A DNA stretch of 64,000 nucleotides from Kineococcus rubinsiae (GTDB lineage Bacteria; Actinomycetota; Actinomycetes; Actinomycetales; Kineococcaceae), in contig NZ_VWPY01000017.1 of assembly GCF_011839805.1 (NCBI RefSeq), positions 1 to 64,000 of the forward strand, given 5' to 3'. The notes beneath the pieces are model-generated. The model ran no database searches. It saw nothing but the letters and a program-made list of their open reading frames with translations, and had not been told where the DNA came from. A program made the position numbers and the translations under genes. Within the stretch, counting starts at the first letter, position 1. Each line of letters begins with the position of its first letter. Below are positions 58,366 through 64,000 of this stretch, piece after piece.

Positions 58366-59460
58366 ATGGCCGCTCCCGACCTCTCGCTCACCGGTGTCCC
58401 GCTGGCCGTCCGCCCCGGACGGCGCCTGCAGGTGGGGTCGTCGCCGCGCTCCGGCAGCGTGGTCGGCCCGCTGGAGCGCGACGAGGTCGAGGCGCTGCTC
58501 GCCCTGGCGGTGCACGGGCCCACCAGCGCGACCGCGGCCGGGGCCCGCCGCGCGGCGGCGCTGCTGCGGGAGCTCACCGTGTCGGGGGCCGTGCTGCCGG
58601 GCCGGCTCGCGGCCGGCGTGCGGCGGCTGAGCCCGGGACCGACGAGCCGGTGGGTGCCCGACGCGGTGGCCTGGGCCGCCTACGACCCGGACGGGCCACC
58701 GGGCCCCGAGCGGCTGGCCGCCCGCCGGCGGCGCCGGGTCGCGGTGGTCGGGGCCGGGCGCACGGGCGCGGGCCTGGCCGCCGTGCTGTCCGCCGCCGGG
58801 ATCGGCCGCGTCGTCGCGGAGGACGGCCGGCTCGTCGCGGAGGCCGACGTCTCCCCCGCGGGACTGCGCGCCGAGCACGTGGGCAGCCGCCGCGGGAGCG
58901 CGGCGGAGCAGGTCGCCGCGGAGGTGGCGGTGCCGCACCCGGTGCGACGCCCCGGGCGCCGGGCGGCACGCGAGGACGACGGTCCCGGCCGGGACGGGCC
59001 GGCCGACCTCGTCGTCCTCGTCGACCACCACGCCGCCCGCTCGGCGAGCGCGCAGCAGCTGCTCGCCCAGGACGTCCCCCACCTGTCGGTGGTGGTGCGC
59101 GACACCGACGCGGTGGTCGGGCCGCTCGTGCTGCCCGGGCGCACGGCGTGCCTGCGGTGCCTGGACCTGCACCGCACCGACGCCGACCCGGGGTGGCCGC
59201 TGGCCCTCGACCAGCTGTCCACCGCCGCCCTCTCCCCCACCGCGGCCGGCACGGCTCACGAGGAGACGGCGACGGCCACGCTGCTGGCCGGGCTCGTCGC
59301 CCTGCAGGTGCTGGCGCACCTGGACGGGCTCACCCCCCTCGCCCGCGGCGCGACGCTGGAGGTGCTGCTGCCCGAGGGCGTGGTGCAGGTGCGGCGGTGG
59401 CTCCCGCACCCGGAGTGCGGGTGCGTCGACCTGCCGCTGCCCGGGACCGCGGCCGGCTGA
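58366..59460 (+). CDS. ThiF/E1-like family protein
   Basis: A 364-residue protein. The central nucleotide fold carries VAVVGAGRTGAG near 127, and paired Cys motifs (CLRC near 265 and CGC near the C-terminus) resemble the zinc site of E1-like ThiF/MoeB proteins. The N-terminal 120 residues are a separate Ala/Arg-rich domain. The catalytic Arg and Asp of adenylating E1 enzymes are not obvious, so activity is doubtful. It is often found beside uvrD2 and whiB7 in actinobacteria. The ATG at 58366 was preferred over a GTG five codons earlier. Confidence 0.7.
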   Translation: MAAPDLSLTGVPLAVRPGRRLQVGSSPRSGSVVGPLERDEVEALLALAVHGPTSATAAGARRAAALLRELTVSGAVLPGRLAAGVRRLSPGPTSRWVPDAVAWAAYDPDGPPGPERLAARRRRRVAVVGAGRTGAGLAAVLSAAGIGRVVAEDGRLVAEADVSPAGLRAEHVGSRRGSAAEQVAAEVAVPHPVRRPGRRAAREDDGPGRDGPADLVVLVDHHAARSASAQQLLAQDVPHLSVVVRDTDAVVGPLVLPGRTACLRCLDLHRTDADPGWPLALDQLSTAALSPTAAGTAHEETATATLLAGLVALQVLAHLDGLTPLARGATLEVLLPEGVVQVRRWLPHPECGCVDLPLPGTAAG

Positions 59461-59506
59461 GGAACCCCCCGGCCGGCCGCGGCCCGTGAGCGGGGCCGGC
59501 GGTTCC
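59461..59506. terminator. Inverted repeat between the ThiF-like gene and the small minus-strand gene
   Basis: GGAACC (59461-59466) pairs with GGTTCC (59501-59506), with GC-rich pairing in between. It sits in the convergent gap. Confidence 0.5.
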
Positions 59507-59511
59507 CGCCC

Positions 59512-59685
59512 TCAGGCGGGGACCAGCGCCAGCTGCTCGGCCCGCTCGGCCAGGCGCTCGGCCCGCCGGGCGGCGACCTCGGCCTGGCGCCGGGCGCGCA
59601 GGGCCCGGGCCCGGCGCACGCGGTCAGCGGTGCGCAGGCCCTCCACGAGGCGCTCGCGGACGAGCGCCTCCTCGACGTACGACAT
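59512..59685 (-). CDS. Small Arg/Ala-rich protein of unknown function
   Basis: A 57-residue protein beginning MSYVEEALVRERLVEGLR and continuing as an amphipathic, Arg/Ala/Glu-rich helix. A GAGGAGAT ribosome binding site stands before the ATG, which supports it as a real gene. No domain is recognised. It could be a coiled coil or nucleic-acid-binding helix. It lies downstream of whiB7 on the same strand, with a repeat array between. Confidence 0.55.
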   Translation of the reverse strand: MSYVEEALVRERLVEGLRTADRVRRARALRARRQAEVAARRAERLAERAEQLALVPA

Positions 59686-59914
59686 CTCGATCTCCTCGGA
59701 TCGCCCGGCCGGCCTCGGCCGGTGCGGGTGCTGGTGTTCGGCAGGGCGCGTCACCCGGCCGGCCGACGGTCTCGGCGGCCGGTCCGGGGACGCGGAGGAA
59801 CCCCGGCCGCGGCCCCCGGCGGTGCGGGGGGCGACGGCGTGGTCCCGGGAGGTTCCCGTGCGGGTCCCTCGTCGTGGTCCCCCTCACGGGGTTCCGGTGC
59901 TGGTGGTGCTCGTG

Positions 59915-59974
59915 GTGCGGTCGGTGCTGGTGCGCTCGGTGCTGGTGCGGCCGGGGCTGGTTCGGCCGGGCTGC
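59915..59974. repeat. 15-bp tandem repeat just past the whiB7 stop
   Basis: Units GTGCGGTCGGTGCTG, GTGCGCTCGGTGCTG and GTGCGGCCGGGGCTG plus a degenerate fourth, with the last unit 10 nt from the whiB7 stop codon. It has the same 15-bp period, and a shared GGTCGGT core, as the array at 9727-9786. Confidence 0.7.
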
Positions 59975-59984
59975 GGAGGCCCGG

Positions 59985-60257
59985 TCAGGCCGCGACGGGG
60001 TGCTTGCGCGGGCGTCCGCGGGGACGCTTGCGCGCGACGACCGTCCCGCCCAGGACGAGCTGGCCGCCCCAGACGCCCCAGGGCTCGTTCCGCTCGAGAG
60101 CGCCTGCGAGGCAGGCGGTCGCGAGCGGACACCCGGTGCAGAGCGACTTGGCGAGCTCGACGTCCTCGGGCGACTCGGCGAACCAGAGCTCGGCGTCGAA
60201 GCGGCGGCACGCCAGGTTCCCCAGCGTCTCCTCGTCCAGTGCCTGGTGGCGCGTCAC
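59985..60257 (-). CDS. whiB7: WhiB7-type iron-sulfur transcriptional regulator
   Basis: Binds a [4Fe-4S] cluster and the housekeeping sigma factor to switch on intrinsic antibiotic resistance. The 90-residue protein has the four cluster Cys (17, 40, 43, 49), GVWGG (61-65) and a C-terminal RGRPRK AT-hook (81-86), the feature that separates WhiB7 from other WhiB proteins. The GTG at 60255-60257 follows GGAGGGAGG; an in-frame upstream ATG would add a low-complexity tail. The whiB7-uvrD2-mycoredoxin order matches the mycobacterial locus. Confidence 0.88.
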   Translation of the reverse strand: MTRHQALDEETLGNLACRRFDAELWFAESPEDVELAKSLCTGCPLATACLAGALERNEPWGVWGGQLVLGGTVVARKRPRGRPRKHPVAA

Positions 60258-60451
60258 GTCGCCTCCCTCCTCGCGGTGCGTGGTGCTGGTGTTCACGGTG
60301 GTTCCCTGGTCCGGGGAGTTCCGGCCGGCATCGCCGTGCGTGCGGAACTCCTGCGTCTGGCGGTGGGCGGGCCGGTCGCTCGTCGTCGTCATCTCTGGTG
60401 CATCTCTCGCGTGGGGTGGAACTTCCGGGAGAGAGCCCGCAGACGCAGAGA

Positions 60452-60483
60452 GGCCGCGGACCCGGTGTTCGGGATCCGCGGCC
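60452..60483 (-). promoter_or_regulatory. Attenuator hairpin in the whiB7 leader
   Basis: GGCCGCGGA/TCCGCGGCC arms (9 bp) with inner CCC/GGG and a one-base bulge; on the minus strand it is followed by a pyrimidine-rich tract (CTCTCTGCGTCT). It lies 20 nt after the stop of the upstream ORF and about 195 nt before whiB7. Confidence 0.7.
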
Positions 60484-60503
60484 TGGGAGACCGGTCGCTG
60501 CTG

Positions 60504-60701
60504 CTAGACCGGTGGTGCCAGGTTCGTGGTCCCCGAGGACGGGAGGGTGGTGGAGTCGAAGCCGGTGACGGCACGACGGGCGCCCGGCAGCGGACGCACT
60601 CCACCCGTGGAGTGACCGGAGGTGGTCGCGGGGATGCGCTCCCGCAGGCAGGAGGCCGGGGCCGCGACGACGACACCGGTCGAGATCTCGTTGCTGTCCA
60701 T
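60504..60701 (-). CDS. Upstream ORF in the whiB7 leader
   Basis: A 65-codon ORF (start ATG 60699-60701, stop TAG) beginning MDSNEISTGVVVAAP. The ribosome binding site GGAAGGGGG precedes it. Its stop lies directly before the attenuator hairpin. whiB7 genes in other actinobacteria are controlled by translated upstream ORFs that sense ribosome stalling; this ORF fits that role, although its peptide sequence is not recognised. Pausing on it would prevent termination and let whiB7 be made. Confidence 0.65.
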   Translation of the reverse strand: MDSNEISTGVVVAAPASCLRERIPATTSGHSTGGVRPLPGARRAVTGFDSTTLPSSGTTNLAPPV

Positions 60702-60766
60702 CGTGGCTGCCCCCTTCCTGCGTTCGCCGCGCGGTGCCCGTGTGCACCGCCCGTGGGCGTGCTCCG

Positions 60767-60806
60767 ACTGTAGGGCTACCCGGCCCGGGGCGACAACGCC
60801 TTTTAC
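60767..60806 (-). promoter_or_regulatory. whiB7 promoter with AT-rich activator element
   Basis: On the minus strand: TTGTCG (60791-60796), 18-bp spacer, TACAGT (60767-60772). GTAAAA (60801-60806) lies just upstream of the -35, the position where WhiB7's AT-hook contacts its target promoters. The resulting leader is about 500 nt. Confidence 0.65.
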
Positions 60807-60850
60807 GGCGCGTTCTCCAGCGGGTTGCCGGGCGGAGGGGGTGGTGGGGG

Positions 60851-60877
60851 CGGAGTCGTTGCGCGGCAACGACTCCG
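60851..60877 (-). terminator. uvrD2 terminator
   Basis: CGGAGTCGTTGC and GCAACGACTCCG form a 12-bp stem with a 3-nt loop, 30 nt beyond the uvrD2 stop. Confidence 0.7.
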
Positions 60878-60906
60878 GCCCCGGTCCGAGGGGTCGGGGC
60901 GGGACG

Positions 60907-63009
60907 TCAGGCGGAGGTCAGGAGCGCCAGGACGTCCTGGCCCCACTTCTCCAGCTTGGTCGGGCCCACGCCCGAGATCTTCGCCAGCGCGTCCACGTCG
61001 GTGGGCATCGTCTCGGCGATCGCCGTCAGGGTGGCGTCGGTGAACACCACGTAGGCGGGCACGGAGTCCTCCCGTGCGACGCCGGAGCGCCACTCCCGCA
61101 ACCGGTCGAAGACCGCCTCGTCGAACGTCGAGGGGCACGTCGAGCAGCGGCCGAGCTTCCGCTCCGCCCCCGCGGCGAGCAGGTTCCCGCACGTGCGGCA
61201 CTTGGCCGGCCCAGCGGAGGCCTTGCGCGCCCCGCCCGAGGGCCGCTGCCGCCCGGCCCCGCCCGCGCCGGCGGCCTGCGGCCGCACGGTGTCGAGGAAG
61301 CGCGACGGCTTGCGGCTGGCGCGGCCACCGGGCGTCCGGGCGTTGGCCCACGACACGTGCAGGCCCTCCCGGGCCCGGGTCACCCCGACGTAGAGGAGCC
61401 GCCGCTCCTCCTCCACGTCGTCCGGGGTCTCAGCGAAGCTGATGGGCAGCAGGCCCTCGCACACGCCGATGAGGTGCACGACGTCCCACTCCAGGCCCTT
61501 GGCCGCGTGCAGCGACGCCAGGGTCACGCCGTCGACCGTGGGGGCGTGCTGGGCCGAGGCCCGCTCCTCCAGCTCGGCGACGAGCTCCGGCAGGCCCGCG
61601 TCGGGGCGCTTGTCCGCGAGCTCGTCGGCGAGGACGACCAGCGCCTGCAGCGACTCCCAGCGCTCGCGGACCTGACCCGCGGCCGTCGGCGACTTCTCGG
61701 TCCAGCCCGCCGAGGACAGCACGGCCCGCACCTCCCCGCCCAGCTCAGCGCCGGGCAGCGCGGAGCGCGCCGCACCCCGCAGCAGGACGATCGCGTCGCG
61801 GACCTCGCGGCGGGAGAAGAACCGCTCCCCGCCGCGCACGACGTAGCCGACGCCCGCGTCCGCGAGCGCCGCCTCCATCGCCTGGCTCTGGCCGTTGGTG
61901 CGGAACAGCACCGCGACGTCCTTGGCCGAGCGCCCGGCCCGGACCTCCGCGGCGATGCGGGCCGCGACGCCCGAGGCCTCCGCGACGTCGTCGTCGTAGG
62001 CGGTGAAGGTGGGCGCCGGGCCGGACGGCCGCTGCGCGATGAGCTCGAGGCGGGCGCGCGCGTGCTTGCCGGTGGCCTGCGAGAGCACGGCGTTGGCGAA
62101 GCCGACGACCTCGGGGGTGGAGCGGTAGTCGCGCACGAGGCGCACCACGGTCGTGCCGGGGTGGCGCTGCGGGAACTCGAGCAGGTGCTCCGGCGTCGCG
62201 CCCGCGAAGGAGTAGATGGTCTGGCTGGCGTCGCCGACCACGCAGAGGTCCTGGCGGTCCCCGCGCCACAGGTCCAGCAGCCGCTGCTGCAGCGGCGAGA
62301 CGTCCTGGTACTCGTCGACCACGAAGTGCCGGTACTGCTCGCGGACCGTCGCCGCGACGTCGGGGCGCTCGTCGAGGATGCCCGCGGTCAGCAGGAGGAC
62401 GTCCTCGAAGTCGATGACCCCGCGGTCGGTCTTGACGTCCTCGTAGGTGCGGATGAGGCGCGCGACGGTGGCGAGGTCCAGCCCGCCCGGGTCGCCGCGG
62501 CCGGCCTTGGCGGCCACCCGGACGTAGTCGTCGACGTCGACGAGCATGACCTTCGCCCACTCGACCTCGGCGGACAGGTCGCGGACGCGGGCGCGGTCGG
62601 CCGACAGGCGCAGGCGGTTGCAGGCGTCGGCGACCAGGGGCGCCTTGTGCTCGGCCAGGTGCGGGAGGCTCCCGCCGACGGCCTGCGGCCAGAAGAACTG
62701 CAGCTGGCGCAGCGCGGCCGCGTGGAAGGTCCGGGCCTGCACGCCGGCGACGCCGAGGTCGCGCAGCCGGGTACGCATCTCCCCCGCCGCGCGCGCCGTG
62801 AAGGTGACGGCGAGGACGCGGTTGGGCACGTAGGCGCCCGAGTGCACGCCGTAGGCGATGCGGTGGGTGATCGCGCGCGTCTTGCCCGTGCCCGCGCCGG
62901 CGAGGACGCAGACGGGGCCGTCGAGCGTCGTGGCGACCTGGCGCTGCTCCGGGTCGAGACCCGCGAGCACGGAGTCCGCGGACGGGGCGGTGAGGGGTGC
63001 GGCAGTCAT
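60907..63009 (-). CDS. uvrD2: ATP-dependent DNA helicase UvrD2
   Basis: A superfamily 1A helicase of 700 residues, the same length as the mycobacterial protein. It has Walker A AGAGTGKT near 37, DEYQD (motif II), QTIYSFAG, the SLHAAKGLEWD block and VTRAR. The C-terminus has a four-Cys zinc segment (CRTC and CSTC) followed by an HRDC domain (about 625-700), the UvrD2 hallmark. The ATG at 63007-63009 gives the family N-terminus; an ATG four codons upstream is also possible. It is divergent from the mycoredoxin gene. Confidence 0.92.
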   Translation of the reverse strand: MTAAPLTAPSADSVLAGLDPEQRQVATTLDGPVCVLAGAGTGKTRAITHRIAYGVHSGAYVPNRVLAVTFTARAAGEMRTRLRDLGVAGVQARTFHAAALRQLQFFWPQAVGGSLPHLAEHKAPLVADACNRLRLSADRARVRDLSAEVEWAKVMLVDVDDYVRVAAKAGRGDPGGLDLATVARLIRTYEDVKTDRGVIDFEDVLLLTAGILDERPDVAATVREQYRHFVVDEYQDVSPLQQRLLDLWRGDRQDLCVVGDASQTIYSFAGATPEHLLEFPQRHPGTTVVRLVRDYRSTPEVVGFANAVLSQATGKHARARLELIAQRPSGPAPTFTAYDDDVAEASGVAARIAAEVRAGRSAKDVAVLFRTNGQSQAMEAALADAGVGYVVRGGERFFSRREVRDAIVLLRGAARSALPGAELGGEVRAVLSSAGWTEKSPTAAGQVRERWESLQALVVLADELADKRPDAGLPELVAELEERASAQHAPTVDGVTLASLHAAKGLEWDVVHLIGVCEGLLPISFAETPDDVEEERRLLYVGVTRAREGLHVSWANARTPGGRASRKPSRFLDTVRPQAAGAGGAGRQRPSGGARKASAGPAKCRTCGNLLAAGAERKLGRCSTCPSTFDEAVFDRLREWRSGVAREDSVPAYVVFTDATLTAIAETMPTDVDALAKISGVGPTKLEKWGQDVLALLTSA

Positions 63010-63193
63010 GACGGGGCCCATCCTCTCAACCCCGCGGCGCTGCTCCGCGCAGGCACGGCGCGCCGCTGTGGACACGCCCGCCGTCCCCAGGCCCGCGACG
63101 CGGGGCGAGCCCACGGGGAAGAGCGGCGCGCGCCGCGGGGTTGGAGGGAGTGAACGCGTCGGGACCGGCCCGGCGGAGCGAGGAGAGGGCACC

Positions 63194-63448
63194 ATGCAGG
63201 CACCTGCTGCGGGCAGCGTCACGATGTTCACCACCACGTGGTGCGGGTACTGCCGCCGCCTGAAGTCGCAGATGGACCGCGAGGGCATCTCCTACTCCGA
63301 GGTCAACATCGAGGAGGTCCCGGACGCGGCCGACTTCGTCATGCGGGTCAACGGCGGCAACCAGACCGTCCCGACCCTGCTCTTCCCGGACGGCTCCGCC
63401 GCGACGAACCCGTCGGTCGCGGACGTCAAGGCCCGCCTCGCCGCCTGA
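63194..63448 (+). CDS. mrx1: Mycoredoxin-1
   Basis: An 84-residue glutaredoxin-fold protein with the active site CGYC (17-20) and the cis-Pro in VPTLLFPDG. It is the size of mycobacterial Mrx1, which reduces mycothiol-mixed disulfides. The GAGGAGAGGG ribosome binding site precedes the ATG. The whiB7-uvrD2-mrx1 order is the mycobacterial order. This implies the organism makes mycothiol (inferred). Confidence 0.88.
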   Translation: MQAPAAGSVTMFTTTWCGYCRRLKSQMDREGISYSEVNIEEVPDAADFVMRVNGGNQTVPTLLFPDGSAATNPSVADVKARLAA

Positions 63449-63493
63449 CGGCGAGCCCACGCGACACGGCAGCCTCCTGAGCGCAGCGGCCCT

Positions 63494-64000
63494 CTGAGCG
63501 CCACGTACCGGCCCACCGGCCCCGAGCAGTTCGCGGACCGGTGGGCCGTCGACGTCCCGGCCGGGGCGCGCGTCGGGGTCGACGGCGCCGTGGACGCGGA
63601 CACGAGCGCCTACGCGGGCCTGCTGGCCGACGCCCTGCGCCGGCGGGCCCGCCCCGTCCTGCAGGCCGACTGGACCGGCTTCTGGCGGCCCCGCTCGCTG
63701 CGCTACGAGTTCGGCCGCGACGACCCGGACGCCTTCCACGACGGCTGGCTCGACGTCTCGGGCCTGCACCGCGAGGTCCTCGACCCGCTGGGTGCGCCCT
63801 CGGGACGCTGGTGGGTGCCGTCGCTGCACGACCCGGCGACCGACCGCGCCTCGCGCGCCGCCCGCGAGGACGTGCCCGACGAGGCCGTCCTGGTCCTGTC
63901 CGGGCCCTTCCTCCTGCGCGACGACGTCCGCTCCGGCCTCGACCTCGTCGTGCACCTCACGACGTCGGACGCCGCCGTGCGTCGCCGCACGCCCGAGCCG
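63494..64000 (+). CDS. Uridine kinase-like protein, 3' end outside window
   Basis: Frame open to the window end (169 codons from the most upstream plausible start). The sequence resembles the uridine kinase-like proteins next to mrx1 in actinobacteria. The P-loop position reads VGVDGAVDADTSAY, so the GKT/S of Walker A is missing and ATP binding in the usual way is doubtful. No ATG, GTG or TTG precedes the conserved N-terminus in this frame back to the mrx1 stop; the only apparent start is CTG at 63494 (followed by SATYRPTG). A GTG at 63590 would cut off conserved sequence. It lies 45 nt downstream of mrx1. Confidence 0.55.
   Translation, partial: MSATYRPTGPEQFADRWAVDVPAGARVGVDGAVDADTSAYAGLLADALRRRARPVLQADWTGFWRPRSLRYEFGRDDPDAFHDGWLDVSGLHREVLDPLGAPSGRWWVPSLHDPATDRASRAAREDVPDEAVLVLSGPFLLRDDVRSGLDLVVHLTTSDAAVRRRTPEP

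Noticed and set aside
60258-60392. A longer WhiB7 start at the ATG of 60390-60392
   Set aside because: It adds a Thr/His-rich tail without homology, while the GTG at 60255-60257 has a near-perfect ribosome binding site and gives the normal family length.

Overview
The window is GC-rich bacterial chromosome (well over 70 % G+C by eye) and dense with genes. GTG starts are frequent and 4-nt GTGA/ATGA overlaps are common. Marker genes place it in the Actinomycetota: a WhiB7-type regulator beside uvrD2 and a mycoredoxin, a UPF0182 membrane protein, a PPA1309-family protein, a DUF2342 zinc protease, DUF5679 and a DUF222-HNH protein. A Kineosporiales-like host such as Kineococcus would fit, but that is inference. 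There is no plasmid or phage backbone, no rRNA and no CRISPR array.

Layout. 1-6.3 kb: the end of a GAF-GGDEF diguanylate cyclase, a VKOR-type thiol oxidoreductase, hisN with a CPBP membrane protease, and a divergent VOC/WYL-regulator pair. 6.3-20.7 kb: a complete L-rhamnoside utilisation locus. Leftward it encodes a substrate-binding lipoprotein, two permeases, two cytoplasmic GH78 rhamnosidases and a LacI regulator. Rightward it encodes rhamnose isomerase, a fused rhamnulose-1-P aldolase/dehydrogenase and rhamnulokinase. Two copies of one LacI-type operator, in opposite orientation, flank the divergent promoters. 20.7-34.5 kb: a universal stress protein, DUF2200, a VapBC-like module, a PQ-loop protein, a GNAT, a variant G6PDH, a fused TrpE-TrpG behind a Trp-codon leader peptide, an SOS-box-controlled HNH protein, a two-component system, and an NfeD/flotillin pair.

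34.5-43.5 kb is the most novel part. A seven-gene operon, with every junction a 4-nt overlap, encodes an HD-like protein, a methyltransferase, a Gfo/Idh/MocA oxidoreductase, a zinc-ribbon MBL protein, a YcaO-domain protein, a GT4 glycosyltransferase and a PIG-L deacetylase. A sugar-phosphate-isomerase-like gene is divergent. The shared intergenic region carries two inverted-repeat sites built from the same 7-mer. I know of no described pathway with this composition; it looks like an uncharacterised small-molecule pathway.

43.5-50.5 kb: a ClpN-domain protein with an HTH partner, a threonine-aldolase-like enzyme, an aminotransferase, a LOV-GAF-PP2C photoreceptor phosphatase, a flavin monooxygenase, and two tandem initiator tRNA units, each with its own promoter and terminator. 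50.5-64 kb: conserved actinobacterial housekeeping genes (UPF0182, PPA1309, PDZ-S16 protease, DUF2342 protease, M48/YgjP protease, DUF5679, ThiF-like), then whiB7 behind a long leader with an upstream ORF and attenuator hairpin, uvrD2, mycoredoxin, and the start of a uridine-kinase-like gene.
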